Below are positions 52,191 to 61,864 of a stretch of 64,000 nucleotides of DNA, in pieces. How positions within the stretch are numbered: the first letter of the stretch is position 1; each line of letters starts with the position of its first letter. The position numbers and the translations under genes are program-made. The notes beneath the pieces were generated by a model, which did not search any database, was not told the origin of the DNA, and saw nothing but the letters and a program-made list of their open reading frames with translations. This DNA is from Tissierella sp. P1 (GTDB lineage Bacteria > Bacillota > Clostridia > Tissierellales > Tissierellaceae), in assembly GCF_002266425.1 (NCBI RefSeq), contig NZ_NPMN01000012.1:1-64000 (forward strand). The letters are read 5' to 3'.

Positions 52191-52397
52191 ATGACTGAAG
52201 ATTTGGGCGTAAGGAGAGAATGTGGAAGAGGTATATTTGAAAATTTTGGTTGTATGGATGACTCATTATTATTTTTCTTTCTAATATTAGTTATTATATT
52301 CTGCACTTCAGATTGCTTTAATGAAAGAGAAAATGATTCATTATTATTCTTCTTCCTTCTTTTAGTAATACTATTTTGTGGAGAAGGATGCTTTTAA
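52191..52397 (+). CDS. Small membrane protein with an internal tandem repeat
   Basis: The 68-residue protein starts at ATG 52191 behind AAGGAGG. Its second part is two near-identical units: 'DDSLLFFFLILVIIFCTSDC' and 'NDSLLFFFLLLVILFCGEGC', separated by 'FNERE'. Each unit is one hydrophobic helix followed by a cysteine pair. The first 30 residues are polar ('GVRRECGRGIFENFGC'). I know of short clostridial proteins with the same DSLLFFFLLLV block but of no function. A strong terminator follows, so it is a monocistronic gene. Confidence 0.72.
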   Translation: MTEDLGVRRECGRGIFENFGCMDDSLLFFFLILVIIFCTSDCFNERENDSLLFFFLLLVILFCGEGCF

Positions 52398-52410
52398 ATA
52401 TACCTATAGA

Positions 52411-52438
52411 AAAATCCCGTTATATACGGGATTTTTTT
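52411..52438 (+). terminator. Intrinsic terminator of the repeat-protein gene
   Basis: AAAATCCCGT (52411-52420) pairs with ACGGGATTTT (52426-52435) and continues into T residues. Confidence 0.92.
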
Positions 52439-52576
52439 CTTTTATAGAGAAAATGATTTTGGGTAAAATATTAAAAATAATTAATATAATTAATTCAAAA
52501 AAATAATATATAGTATGGCACATTTAAATATATATGCTATAATATATAATATAAAAGCAAATAGGAGGATATGCTA

Positions 52577-54928
52577 ATGACTGAATATAAATACATTAAA
52601 TGGTTTAATGAAATTAATAAAAATGATATTCCTGTTGTAGGAGGTAAAGGTGCAAACCTAGGAGAATTGACTCAAAAAGGGTTAGATGTACCACCAGGAT
52701 TTTGTATAACAGCAGGAGCTTATACTCATTTTATTAACTATGCTGAGCTCGATGAAGTAATAAAAGAATTAATCAGAGGATTAGATGAAGAAAATTCCGA
52801 TATGCTTCAAAATGTGAGTCGTGCTATTCAAGATAGAATAAATTGTGGAAAAATACCAGAAGATTTAAGAATAGAAATAATAGGTGCTTATAAAGAATTT
52901 AGTGAGAAAATCAATTTAACTACTCCAGAAGTAGCTGTAAGATCTTCAGCTACTGCAGAAGATTTACCAGAAGCATCTTTTGCTGGACAACAAGATACTT
53001 ATTTACACATAAGTGGAGATGAAGAACTAATTAAGTATGTTAGAAAATGCTGGGCATCTCTTTGGACGGCTAGAGCTATATATTACAGAGTAAAACAAGA
53101 TTTTGAGCATTTTGATGTATCTTTATCAGTTGTAATTCAAAAAATGGTCAACAGTGAAAAATCAGGAGTTATGTTTACTGCCAATCCTGTAAATAGTGAC
53201 ACTAATGAAATAATGATAAATGCAAGCTGGGGGTTAGGTGAAGCAGTAGTATCTGGAATAGTAACACCAGATGAGTATTTAGTGAATAAGAAATTAAAAG
53301 AAATCCAAGAGAAGCACATTGCAGAAAAAAATATTATGGTAGTAAAGAGGAAAGATGGAGTAGGTACAGAGGAAATCAAAATTGCAGACTATTTGGGCCA
53401 AGATAAAGTAAATGATCAATGTCTATCAGATGAAGAAATAATGACTTTAGTAAATTATGGGATTAAGATAGAGGGAATGTATGGAGCTCATCAGGATATA
53501 GAATGGGGATTTGATAGAGATACTAAAGAACTATATATATTACAATCAAGACCAATAACTACTTTAAAAGGAGATGTTAGTGTGAGTGAAGTAAAAGAAC
53601 AAAAAGAATTAAAAATGCTTGTAAGGGGCTTACCTGCATCCCCTGGAATTGGCAGAGGAAATGTTAGAAATATTAAGGATATATCTGAAATTGGAAGAGT
53701 AGAAGATGGAGATATTTTAGTTACCGTAATGACAAATCCTGATATGGTTCCAGCTATGAGAAAGGCTGCAGCAGTAGTTACAGATGATGGAGGTAGAACT
53801 TGCCATGCTGCTATAGTATCTAGAGAGCTTGGTATACCTTGTATAGTAGGAGCAAAAAATGCTAGTGAAATTTTACCAGAAGGATTGGAAGTAACTGTTG
53901 ATGCAAGTAGAGGAGTAGTTTATGAAGGTACTGTATTAGAAGAGAAGGAAGAAAAGAAAATCGAGGGAGGAGCTGTAGGAATAAGCGAAGAGATATTAGC
54001 AGGGTTAGCTCCAATAACAGCTACAAAGATATATATGAATCTTGGAGAACCCTCATTAATAGGAAGGTACAAAAACTTACCTTTAGATGGTATTGGTCTA
54101 ATGAGAACAGAGTTCATATTTACAAATATGATTGGTGCACATCCAATGTATTTAGTAAAAACGGGTCAGGGACAATTATTAATAGATAAGATGGCTGAAG
54201 GAATTCAAATGGTTGCTGGGGAAGTTTATCCAAGACCAGTAGTTGTTAGAATGTCTGACTTTAGAACTAATGAATTTAGAGGATTAAAAGGTGGAGATGA
54301 AGTCGAACCAATAGAGGCAAATCCAATGATCGGTTGGAGAGGAGTATCCAGATACATTTCTTCAGAATATGAAGAAGGATTTAGATTAGAGTGCAGGGCG
54401 TTGAAAAAGGTTAGAGAAGAATTTGGATTGACAAATGTATATGCAATGTTACCTTTTGTAAGAACTACATGGGAATTAAAGAAGGTAAAAGAAATAATGG
54501 CGGAAGAAGGATTAGTTCAAGATAAGAACTTTAAGATTTGGATAATGGCAGAAGTACCATCAGTAGTCTTTGAAGCTGAAGAATTCGCTCAAATGGTAGA
54601 TGGATTTAGCATAGGAAGCAATGATCTTACTCAGCTTGTAATGGGAGCAGACAGAGATTCAGGTATATTGAATAATATGGGATATTTTGATGAAAGAAAC
54701 GAAGCTGTTAAGAGAGCTATATCAATTCTTATAAAGGCAGCACATAAATATGGAAAAACAATTTCTATTTGTGGTCAAGGACCCAGTCAATATCCAGAGT
54801 TTGCACAATTCCTTGTTGAAGAAGGAATTGATAGTATGAGTGTTAATCCAGATACAGTGGCTTATACAAGAAGATTAGTTGCTTCAGTAGAACAAAAAAT
54901 GATATTAAAAAAATTAAGAGAAATCTAA
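52577..54928 (+). CDS. ppsA: Phosphoenolpyruvate synthase
   Basis: The 783-residue enzyme converts pyruvate and ATP to PEP, AMP and phosphate. The start ATG 52577 is eight bases from AGGAGG; ATG 52571 is only two bases away. Domains: ATP-grasp (1-340; 'GGKGANLGELTQKGLDVPPG', 'AVRSSATAEDLPEASFAGQQ'), the swivelling phosphohistidine domain ('TDDGGRTCHAAIVSRELG', catalytic His in TCHA) and the C-terminal PEP/pyruvate barrel ('GLMRTEFIF', 'RMSDFRTNEFRGLKGG', 'FSIGSNDLTQLVMGADRDSG', 'GQGPSQYP' with the proton-donor Cys just before). It would drive gluconeogenesis from pyruvate, for example from serine. Confidence 0.96.
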   Translation: MTEYKYIKWFNEINKNDIPVVGGKGANLGELTQKGLDVPPGFCITAGAYTHFINYAELDEVIKELIRGLDEENSDMLQNVSRAIQDRINCGKIPEDLRIEIIGAYKEFSEKINLTTPEVAVRSSATAEDLPEASFAGQQDTYLHISGDEELIKYVRKCWASLWTARAIYYRVKQDFEHFDVSLSVVIQKMVNSEKSGVMFTANPVNSDTNEIMINASWGLGEAVVSGIVTPDEYLVNKKLKEIQEKHIAEKNIMVVKRKDGVGTEEIKIADYLGQDKVNDQCLSDEEIMTLVNYGIKIEGMYGAHQDIEWGFDRDTKELYILQSRPITTLKGDVSVSEVKEQKELKMLVRGLPASPGIGRGNVRNIKDISEIGRVEDGDILVTVMTNPDMVPAMRKAAAVVTDDGGRTCHAAIVSRELGIPCIVGAKNASEILPEGLEVTVDASRGVVYEGTVLEEKEEKKIEGGAVGISEEILAGLAPITATKIYMNLGEPSLIGRYKNLPLDGIGLMRTEFIFTNMIGAHPMYLVKTGQGQLLIDKMAEGIQMVAGEVYPRPVVVRMSDFRTNEFRGLKGGDEVEPIEANPMIGWRGVSRYISSEYEEGFRLECRALKKVREEFGLTNVYAMLPFVRTTWELKKVKEIMAEEGLVQDKNFKIWIMAEVPSVVFEAEEFAQMVDGFSIGSNDLTQLVMGADRDSGILNNMGYFDERNEAVKRAISILIKAAHKYGKTISICGQGPSQYPEFAQFLVEEGIDSMSVNPDTVAYTRRLVASVEQKMILKKLREI

Positions 54929-54970
54929 TTTTATAAGAAGTTCATATATTATAGAGAAAATCTATAGTAC

Positions 54971-55003
54971 AAGGCACTGGTATATACCAGTGCCTTAATT
55001 TAT
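54971..55003 (+). terminator. Intrinsic terminator of ppsA
   Basis: The perfect palindrome AAGGCACTGGTATATACCAGTGCCTT occupies 54971-54996 (26 bases, 13-bp arms), followed by an A/T-rich tail. Confidence 0.9.
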
Positions 55004-55192
55004 ATTTTTTTCTAGTTGTCAAATCTATGGAGGTATAGTATAATCTTCTTTGTCGGAAATTGTCGAACAAAGTCGAAAAATCGTATTTTTAGAATTTTTA
55101 GAATACATACAACAATGGATAATGTTGGTAAATTTATTAATGTAAAGATACTATTAATACGATTTAAGAAACAAAAAATAAGGAGTGATTCA

Positions 55193-56743
55193 ATGTTTAA
55201 AAACAAAAAAGTCTTATCACTAGTAATCGTTACTCTTATTTTATCACTTGTTTTAACAGCTTGTGGTGGGAATAAAGAAATTGCTAGAAAGAACCCAGCT
55301 GATACTTTGGTAGTTGCCCAAGGTGCAGATGCTAAGACATTAGATCCACATGCAAGTAATGATCAACCATCATCAAGAGTTATAAAGCAAATTTATAACA
55401 CTTTAATATTTGCTAATGAAGACATGGAATTGGTTCCAGCTTTAGCAGAATCATGGACAAGCATAGATGAATTAACTTGGGAATTTAAACTTGCTCAAGG
55501 TGTTAAATTCCATAATGGAGAAGAGTTTAAAGCGTCAGATGTTAAGTTTACATTTGAAAGAATGATAAATTCACCATCTGTTGCTCATATAATTGGACCT
55601 GTTAGTGAGGTAAAGGTTATTGACGACTATACAGTTCAGATAATTACTTCTGAGCCATTTGCTCCACTTTTATCCCATCTTACTCACACTGCTTCTTCAA
55701 TATTAAATGAAAAAGCTGTTACAGATGCTGGAGCTGATTATGGACAAAACCCAGTAGGAACTGGACCTTTCAAATTTGTGGACTGGCAATCAGGAGATAA
55801 GATTACTCTTGAAAGATTTGATGAATATTTCCAAGGGGCTGCAAAGGTTAAGAATGTTGTGTTTAGAAGTATTACTGAAGGAACAAACAGAACTACAGGT
55901 CTTGAAACTGGAGAAATCGATATAGCTTATGATATTGAGCCAATTGACAAGAGAATAGTTACTGATAATAGTTCATTAGAATTAATTGAAGGACCATCAT
56001 TTTCAAATGAATACTTAGGATTCAATACTAAGAAGGCTCCATTTGATGACATTAGAGTTAGACAAGCTATTAACTATGCAGTAGATGTAGATGAAATAAT
56101 AGCTACAGTACTTGAAGGTGCAGGAGAACCAGCTAAATCACCTTTAACAGACTTAGTATTTGGAGCAAATAATAATATAGAAGGTTATAAATATGATCCA
56201 GAAAAAGCAAAAGAATTATTAAAAGAAGCTGGATATGAGAATGGATTCCAGACTACTATCTGGACAAATGATAAGCCTGAAAGAGTTAGAATAGCTGAAA
56301 TAGTTCAAGCTAAACTTAAAGAAGTAGGTATAGAAGCTAAGATAGAACAAGTTGAATGGGGCGCTTATCTAGATAGAACATCGGCGGGAGAACATGATAT
56401 GTATATCCTTGGATGGACTACAGTAACTGGTGATGCAGACTATGGTCTTTATGCACTATATCATAGTTCACAGCATGGAGATGCTGGAAATAGATTTTTC
56501 TATAGCAATCCAGAAGTAGATAAATTATTAGATATTGGTAAAACTGAAGTAGATCAAGAAAAGAGATTAGAAGCTTATAAAGAAGCTCAAGAATTAATTG
56601 TACAAGATGCTCCTCAATTATTCTTATTCTTCAAAAATCAAAATGCTGGTCAGCATAGAACGATAAAAGGTTTTAAATTACATCCTGCTGGACATCACTC
56701 ATTATATAATGTAACTATCGAAGGTGCAACTGTCGAAGAATAA
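55193..56743 (+). CDS. Dipeptide/oligopeptide ABC transporter substrate-binding lipoprotein
   Basis: The 516-residue lipoprotein is the extracellular receptor of the importer encoded downstream. The start is ATG 55193 behind AAGGAGTGA. The signal peptide ends in the lipobox 'VLTACGG' (Cys about 22). Family 5 SBP motifs: 'ADAKTLDPHASNDQPS', 'VKFHNGEEFKASDVKFTFER', 'PVGTGPFKFVDW', 'VRQAINYAVDVDEI' and 'DAPQLFLFF'. A hairpin after the gene probably lowers expression of the permease genes relative to this receptor. The 180-base leader has no RNA element I recognise. Confidence 0.95.
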   Translation: MFKNKKVLSLVIVTLILSLVLTACGGNKEIARKNPADTLVVAQGADAKTLDPHASNDQPSSRVIKQIYNTLIFANEDMELVPALAESWTSIDELTWEFKLAQGVKFHNGEEFKASDVKFTFERMINSPSVAHIIGPVSEVKVIDDYTVQIITSEPFAPLLSHLTHTASSILNEKAVTDAGADYGQNPVGTGPFKFVDWQSGDKITLERFDEYFQGAAKVKNVVFRSITEGTNRTTGLETGEIDIAYDIEPIDKRIVTDNSSLELIEGPSFSNEYLGFNTKKAPFDDIRVRQAINYAVDVDEIIATVLEGAGEPAKSPLTDLVFGANNNIEGYKYDPEKAKELLKEAGYENGFQTTIWTNDKPERVRIAEIVQAKLKEVGIEAKIEQVEWGAYLDRTSAGEHDMYILGWTTVTGDADYGLYALYHSSQHGDAGNRFFYSNPEVDKLLDIGKTEVDQEKRLEAYKEAQELIVQDAPQLFLFFKNQNAGQHRTIKGFKLHPAGHHSLYNVTIEGATVEE

Positions 56744-56759
56744 AATGTAAGTTTATGAT

Positions 56760-56785
56760 GAAGCGGGACAATCATGTCTCGCTTC
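56760..56785 (+). terminator. Intercistronic hairpin (attenuator) between receptor and permease genes
   Basis: GAAGCGGGACA (56760-56770) pairs with TGTCTCGCTTC (56775-56785), one G-U pair, four-base loop. Such hairpins commonly set receptor-to-permease ratios in ABC operons. Confidence 0.75.
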
Positions 56786-56850
56786 TAATTCTTTAGTGTA
56801 GTAACTAGAAACAATGATAGTGTATACCTATTAGATAAGGAGGGAGAAAT

Positions 56851-57777
56851 GTGCATAAATATATTATTCGTAGATTATTACTTTTAATTCCAGTAATGCT
56901 AGGAGTTACGTTTTTGGTTTTTACAATTATGTACTTTACACCAGGAGATCCAGCGAAGCTTATACTCGGTGAAAGTGCACAACCTGAACAGGTGGAAGCC
57001 CTAAGAGAAGAGATGGGTTTAAATGATCCATTTATAGTTCAATACTTTAGATTTATTGCAAAGGCGTTAACAGGAGATTTTGGCAGATCCTATTCAACTA
57101 AAAAACCTGTTTTTGATGAGGTATTTGCAAGATTCCCAGCTACTTTAAAGCTTACTGTAGCTGCAATGATTATTGCAGTTATAATAGGAATACCAGTAGG
57201 GATTATTTCAGCGACTAAACAATATTCAGCACTAGATAGTATATCTATGATTGGAGCTTTAATCGGAGTTTCCATGCCCGTATTCTGGCTAGGTTTAATG
57301 CTGATACTAGTATTTTCTGTAAAATTTAGAATTTTACCATCAAGTGGTTCTGATACTTTATTACATTTGATCTTACCTGCATTTTCATTAGGAGTTGGAT
57401 CTGCTGCAATTATTACTCGTATGACTAGATCATCTATGCTTGAGGTAATTAGACAAGATTATATAAGAACTGCTAGATCAAAAGGTGTAGCAGAGAAAAA
57501 GGTAATAAATAAACATGCTCTAAAGAACGCTTTAATACCTGTAGTTACAGTAATAGGTCTACAGTTTGGAGGATTGCTAGGTGGTGCTGTACTTACTGAA
57601 TCTGTATTCTCATGGCCAGGATTAGGAAGATTAATGGTTGATGCTATTAAACAAAAAGATAGTCCTACAGTTTTAGCATCCGTTGTATTTATATCTGTAA
57701 CTTTTAGTGTTGTTAACCTTTTAGTTGACATGCTATATGCATTTATAGATCCAAGAATAAAATCACAATATAGATAG
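56851..57777 (+). CDS. dppB: Dipeptide ABC transporter permease, DppB type
   Basis: The 308-residue inner-membrane permease starts at GTG 56851 behind GGAGGGAG. It has about six membrane segments and opens with the DppB signature 'RRLLLLIPVMLGVTFLVFTI'. The cytoplasmic EAA loop, which docks on the ATPases, is 'YIRTARSKGVAEKKVINKHA' and is followed by 'LKNALIPVVTVIGLQFG'. It pairs with the DppC permease 29 bases downstream. Confidence 0.95.
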   Translation: MHKYIIRRLLLLIPVMLGVTFLVFTIMYFTPGDPAKLILGESAQPEQVEALREEMGLNDPFIVQYFRFIAKALTGDFGRSYSTKKPVFDEVFARFPATLKLTVAAMIIAVIIGIPVGIISATKQYSALDSISMIGALIGVSMPVFWLGLMLILVFSVKFRILPSSGSDTLLHLILPAFSLGVGSAAIITRMTRSSMLEVIRQDYIRTARSKGVAEKKVINKHALKNALIPVVTVIGLQFGGLLGGAVLTESVFSWPGLGRLMVDAIKQKDSPTVLASVVFISVTFSVVNLLVDMLYAFIDPRIKSQYR

Positions 57778-57806
57778 TTAAGTACTTAGGCAAGGAGGTA
57801 AAATAA

Positions 57807-58706
57807 ATGGATAGTAGTGTTAAAAGTAATGGAAACGACTCTAAGGTGAATAAAAAGAAAAGAAGTCAATGGTCAGAAGTGTGGAGAAGATTAAGAAAAA
57901 ATAAAATGGCTATGTTAGGCTTAACTATAATCGTTATTTTAATATTATTAGCTTTATTTGCAGATATAATTGCTGACTATGAAGAAGTAGCTATAAAAAT
58001 GAACACTTCAATAAGACTTCAAGGTCCAAGTAAAGAACATATCTTGGGCACTGATGAACTAGGTAGAGATATATTTGCTAGAATGATACATGGTGCTAGA
58101 GTATCTTTAAAGGTAGGTATAATAGCAGTAGGTATTGCTATTATAATAGGAGGTACTTTAGGAGCAATTGCTGGATTTTATGGTGGAAAGCTTGATAATG
58201 TCATAATGAGAGCAATGGATATTTTCTTAGCGATTCCAAGTATATTACTTGCTATTGCTATAGTGTCTGCTCTTGGTACAAGTATGCTAAATCTAATGAT
58301 TGCAGTAGGTATATCATCTATACCTAGTTATGCACGTATTGTAAGGGCTTCAGTACTTTCCATTAAGGATCAAGAATTTATTGAGGCTGCAAAAGCAATT
58401 GGGGCTAAAGATACTAGAATTATATTAAAGCATATATTACCAAACTCTATGGCACCTATAATTGTACAAGGTACTTTAGGAGTTGCTGGTGCTATATTAT
58501 CAACAGCGGGTTTAAGCTTTATAGGATTAGGTATTCAAAAGCCAGCTCCTGAATGGGGTGCGATGCTTTCATCAGGCAGACAATTCATTAGAGAGGCATG
58601 GCATGTTACTACATTTCCGGGAATAGCTATTATGATTACTATACTTTCGTTAAATTTACTTGGTGATGGTTTAAGGGATGCTCTAGATCCTAGACTAAAA
58701 CAATAA
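57807..58706 (+). CDS. dppC: Dipeptide ABC transporter permease, DppC type
   Basis: The 299-residue permease has a charged cytoplasmic N-terminus ('NKKKRSQWSEVWRRLRKNKM') followed by the OppC_N-type first helix and about five further membrane segments. The external 'HILGTDELGRDIFARMIHGA' motif is typical of DppC/OppC. The EAA loop reads 'FIEAAKAIGAKDTRIILKHI'. AAGGAGG precedes the ATG. It is the partner of DppB in the heterodimeric channel. Confidence 0.95.
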   Translation: MDSSVKSNGNDSKVNKKKRSQWSEVWRRLRKNKMAMLGLTIIVILILLALFADIIADYEEVAIKMNTSIRLQGPSKEHILGTDELGRDIFARMIHGARVSLKVGIIAVGIAIIIGGTLGAIAGFYGGKLDNVIMRAMDIFLAIPSILLAIAIVSALGTSMLNLMIAVGISSIPSYARIVRASVLSIKDQEFIEAAKAIGAKDTRIILKHILPNSMAPIIVQGTLGVAGAILSTAGLSFIGLGIQKPAPEWGAMLSSGRQFIREAWHVTTFPGIAIMITILSLNLLGDGLRDALDPRLKQ

Positions 58707-58722
58707 GGGAGGAGGAACTTAA

Positions 58723-59712
58723 ATGAGCAAGGAATTCTTAAATATTAAAAATTTACACATTCATTATATAACAGAAGAAGGTACTGTTAAAGCTGTAAAT
58801 GGTATTAATATAGATTTAAACAAAGGTGAGACTTTAGGGCTTGTTGGAGAAACAGGAGCAGGAAAAACAACAACTGCTTTAGGAATTCTAAGGTTAGTTC
58901 CCAATCCTCCTGGAAAGATTATTGACGGGGAAATATTTTTAGAAGGTGAAAATATACTAAAGCTTTCAGAGGAAGAAATGAGAATGATAAGAGGGAATAA
59001 AGTATCTATGATATTTCAGGATCCTATGACTGCTTTAAACCCTGTAATGACAGTAGGAGAACAAATAGCGGAAGTTATTGAAATACATGAGGATTTATCT
59101 ACTAAAGAAGCAGACGAAAAAGCTAAGAAGATGCTTGAATTAGTTGGTATACCTGGAGCTAGAGCTAATGACTATCCACATCAATTCTCAGGTGGTATGA
59201 AGCAAAGAGTGGTTATAGCCATAGCATTAGCATGTAATCCGGGACTTTTAATAGCTGATGAACCTACTACGGCTCTTGACGTTACTATACAGGCTCAGGT
59301 TCTAGACCTTATGAATAATTTGAAAAATGAATTTAATACGGCTATGCTTTTGATTACTCATGATTTAGGTGTTGTGGCAGAAGTTTGTGACAAAGTGGCT
59401 ATAATGTATGCAGGAGAAATAGTAGAGTACTCAAATATTGAAGATCTTTTTGAAAATCCAAAACATCCATATACCTTAGGATTATTTGGATCTATTCCAA
59501 GCCTTGATGAAGACGTAGATAGATTAAAACCAATTAAAGGATTAATGCCAGACCCTACTGATTTACCTTCAGGCTGCAAGTTCCATCCAAGATGTCCACA
59601 TGCAACAAATGCGTGTGCAGCTAATCATCCAGAAGATATAGAAGTGTCTCCTGGTCACAAGGTAAAATGCTTAATTTATACTGGACAAGTAAAACAGGAG
59701 GGGGAAATATAA
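58723..59712 (+). CDS. dppD: Dipeptide ABC transporter ATP-binding protein, DppD type
   Basis: The 329-residue ATPase has Walker A '[18 protein letters not shown]', Q loop '[12 protein letters not shown]', ABC signature 'FSGGMKQRV', Walker B '[12 protein letters not shown]' and the switch His in 'LLITHDLG'. The C-terminal ~70 residues form the oligopeptide-transporter domain with cysteines '[14 protein letters not shown]' that may bind a 4Fe-4S cluster, as reported for relatives. GGGAGGAGG precedes the ATG, and its stop touches the dppF start. Confidence 0.95.
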   Translation: MSKEFLNIKNLHIHYITEEGTVKAVNGINIDLNKGETLGLVGETGAGKTTTALGILRLVPNPPGKIIDGEIFLEGENILKLSEEEMRMIRGNKVSMIFQDPMTALNPVMTVGEQIAEVIEIHEDLSTKEADEKAKKMLELVGIPGARANDYPHQFSGGMKQRVVIAIALACNPGLLIADEPTTALDVTIQAQVLDLMNNLKNEFNTAMLLITHDLGVVAEVCDKVAIMYAGEIVEYSNIEDLFENPKHPYTLGLFGSIPSLDEDVDRLKPIKGLMPDPTDLPSGCKFHPRCPHATNACAANHPEDIEVSPGHKVKCLIYTGQVKQEGEI

Positions 59713-60672
59713 ATGGAACCAATTTTACAAGTTCGAAACCTAAAAAAATACTTTAATACCCCTAAAGGACTACTTCATGCAGTAGATGGTGTTACTTTTG
59801 ACATTAACAAAGGAGAGACTCTTGGAGTTGTAGGGGAATCAGGCTGTGGAAAATCAACTTTAGGTAGAGTGATACTTCATCTATTAGAATCAACAGACGG
59901 TGAATTAGTTTACGAAGGACAAAATATTACAAAGGTTACAAAATCACAGTTTAGAGAATTAAGAAAGAAAATGCAAATTATTTTCCAGGACCCATTTTCA
60001 TCTCTAAATCCTAGGATGACTGTTAGTGAAATTATTAAGGAACCATTGATAATTCATAAAACCATAAGGGATAAAAAAGCAATAGATAAAAAAGTGTCTG
60101 AATTAATGGATACTGTAGGTCTAGCTGAAAGACTTGTAAATACTTATCCTCATGAACTTGATGGAGGTAGAAGGCAAAGAATTGGTATTGCTCGTGCCTT
60201 AGCGCTTAATCCGGGATTTATTGTCTGCGATGAGCCAGTATCAGCTCTTGACGTGTCTATTCAGGCGCAAGTATTAAATCTAATGCAAGATTTACAAAAA
60301 GAAATGGATTTAACTTATATGTTTATCACTCATGACTTATCTGTTGTTAAACATATTTCAAATGATATACTTGTAATGTATCTTGGTCAACTAGTTGAAA
60401 AGGCTGATTCTAAGGAATTATTTATGAATCCATTGCATCCTTATACAAAGGCGTTACTTTCAGCTATTCCAGTACCAAGCTTAAAGTATAAGAGAGAGAG
60501 AGTTTTATTAAAAGGTGAAATCACTTCTCCTATAAATCCAAAGCCAGGATGTAGATTTGCACAAAGATGTATCTATGCAAAAGACAACTGTCATGTTGAC
60601 AATCCAGTAATAGAAGAAATAATGCCAGGTCATTTTGTGGCGTGTCATCATATTAGAGAAATAAATGGATAA
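59713..60672 (+). CDS. dppF: Dipeptide ABC transporter ATP-binding protein, DppF type
   Basis: The 319-residue ATPase begins immediately after the dppD stop, behind GGAGGGGG. Walker A is 'GVVGESGCGKSTLGRVI', Q loop 'IIFQDPFSSLNPRMTV', Walker B 'FIVCDEPVSALDVSIQAQ' and switch His 'MFITHDLSVV'. The ABC signature reads 'ELDGGRRQR' rather than SGG; this Asp variant occurs in a subset of DppF/OppF proteins. The cysteine-rich end 'CRFAQRCIYAKDNC' matches DppD. It completes the importer as the second half of the ATPase dimer. Confidence 0.95.
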   Translation: MEPILQVRNLKKYFNTPKGLLHAVDGVTFDINKGETLGVVGESGCGKSTLGRVILHLLESTDGELVYEGQNITKVTKSQFRELRKKMQIIFQDPFSSLNPRMTVSEIIKEPLIIHKTIRDKKAIDKKVSELMDTVGLAERLVNTYPHELDGGRRQRIGIARALALNPGFIVCDEPVSALDVSIQAQVLNLMQDLQKEMDLTYMFITHDLSVVKHISNDILVMYLGQLVEKADSKELFMNPLHPYTKALLSAIPVPSLKYKRERVLLKGEITSPINPKPGCRFAQRCIYAKDNCHVDNPVIEEIMPGHFVACHHIREING

Positions 60673-60700
60673 AAATAGTTAGATATCAAAGGGAAAAGCT

Positions 60701-60727
60701 AAAGGCAGATTATCTGCCTTTTTTCTT
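60701..60727 (+). terminator. Intrinsic terminator of the dpp operon
   Basis: AAAGGCAGA (60701-60709) pairs with TCTGCCTTT (60713-60721), then T-rich sequence. Confidence 0.92.
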
Positions 60728-60781
60728 TTCTAAAATATATAAGTATAGTATAATAAGAATATTATATAGTTGAGGTGGAAA

Positions 60782-61864
60782 ATGCTTAATATAATGGTTG
60801 TTTTTTCAATTCTTGCAGGAATTGACAAGATATTAAATAATAGGTTTGGATTAGGAGAGAAATTTGATGAAGGGTTCAAAGCCTTGGGAGGACTTGCTTT
60901 AACTATTATTGGGATATATAGTATATCTCCTATTGTAGCAAAGAGTCTTACACCAATACTTTATCCATTGGCAAGAGTTATAAATACGGATCCTTCTGTA
61001 TTTATAGGCAGTTTATTAGCTCCAGATTTGGGAGGATATACTACTAGTATTGGTATAGCGGCATCAAGAGCTGTTGGAGAGTTTAACGGACTTATACTTT
61101 CATCTATGCTCGGAACAATTATATCTTTTACTATACCAGTTGCTGTAGGGCTAATATCTAAAGATGACTTTTATTATTTTGCCAAGGGAGTTTTAGCTGG
61201 AATCATGACTATACCATTGGGGATGATTGTAGGCGGGCTAATGATGGGACTGAAGGCAGTAGATATTATTTTTAGCTTGATTCCGGTAGTAGTATTCTCC
61301 ATAATAATAGTATTTGGGCTGTTAAAGGCCCAAAAAAGCATTATTAAAATATTTAATATTTTAGGTAAGATTATTATAATCGTCAGTACATTTGGATTGA
61401 TTTTATCTATTGTAAATTTCATGTTTAGAATTGAATTGATCAAAGGTATGATTCCAATTGAAGAGGGAGCTATATTGGTGGTAAAGATAGGTATTATATT
61501 GTCAGGAGCCTATCCTATGTTCCACGTTATATCTAGAATATTACATAAGTACTTGTCTAAAATAGGAAAAAAATTTGAACTTGATGAATATTCTATACTT
61601 GGAATCTTTAGTTCCTTAGCTAATTGCATTCCAATGTTGGGAATTTATGATAAAATGAATGAAAAAGGAAAGATATTAAATGCAGCATTTGCTGTATCTG
61701 GTGCATTCACTTTTGGAGGTCAACTAGGTTATATTTCATCAGTTTCACCAGAGACAGTTAATCCATTTATAATATCTAAGTTAGCAGCAGGTATTTCTGC
61801 TATTTTAGTAGCTGTGCTATTATTAAAATTAGAAAAACCTAGGAGGGGTGAGTATGAAAATTAA
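60782..61864 (+). CDS. EutH-like ethanolamine transporter family protein
   Basis: The 360-residue membrane protein starts at ATG 60782 behind GAGGTGG. It has about ten hydrophobic segments. The conserved EutH segments are 'GLGEKFDEGFKALGGLALTI', 'IGSLLAPDLGGYTTSIGIA', 'SSMLGTIISFTIPVAVG' and 'FAVSGAFTFGGQLGYISS'. No other ethanolamine genes (eutBC, eutA, shell proteins) lie in the window, so transport of ethanolamine is assumed from family only. It overlaps the aminopeptidase gene by 11 bases and may be co-transcribed. Confidence 0.88.
   Translation: MLNIMVVFSILAGIDKILNNRFGLGEKFDEGFKALGGLALTIIGIYSISPIVAKSLTPILYPLARVINTDPSVFIGSLLAPDLGGYTTSIGIAASRAVGEFNGLILSSMLGTIISFTIPVAVGLISKDDFYYFAKGVLAGIMTIPLGMIVGGLMMGLKAVDIIFSLIPVVVFSIIIVFGLLKAQKSIIKIFNILGKIIIIVSTFGLILSIVNFMFRIELIKGMIPIEEGAILVVKIGIILSGAYPMFHVISRILHKYLSKIGKKFELDEYSILGIFSSLANCIPMLGIYDKMNEKGKILNAAFAVSGAFTFGGQLGYISSVSPETVNPFIISKLAAGISAILVAVLLLKLEKPRRGEYEN

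Noticed and set aside
55010-55192. Possible T-box or other RNA leader ahead of the peptide importer
   Set aside because: No T-box motif or terminator was found. The repeated GTCGAA-like words (around 55050-55080) are short and A/T context makes chance likely.
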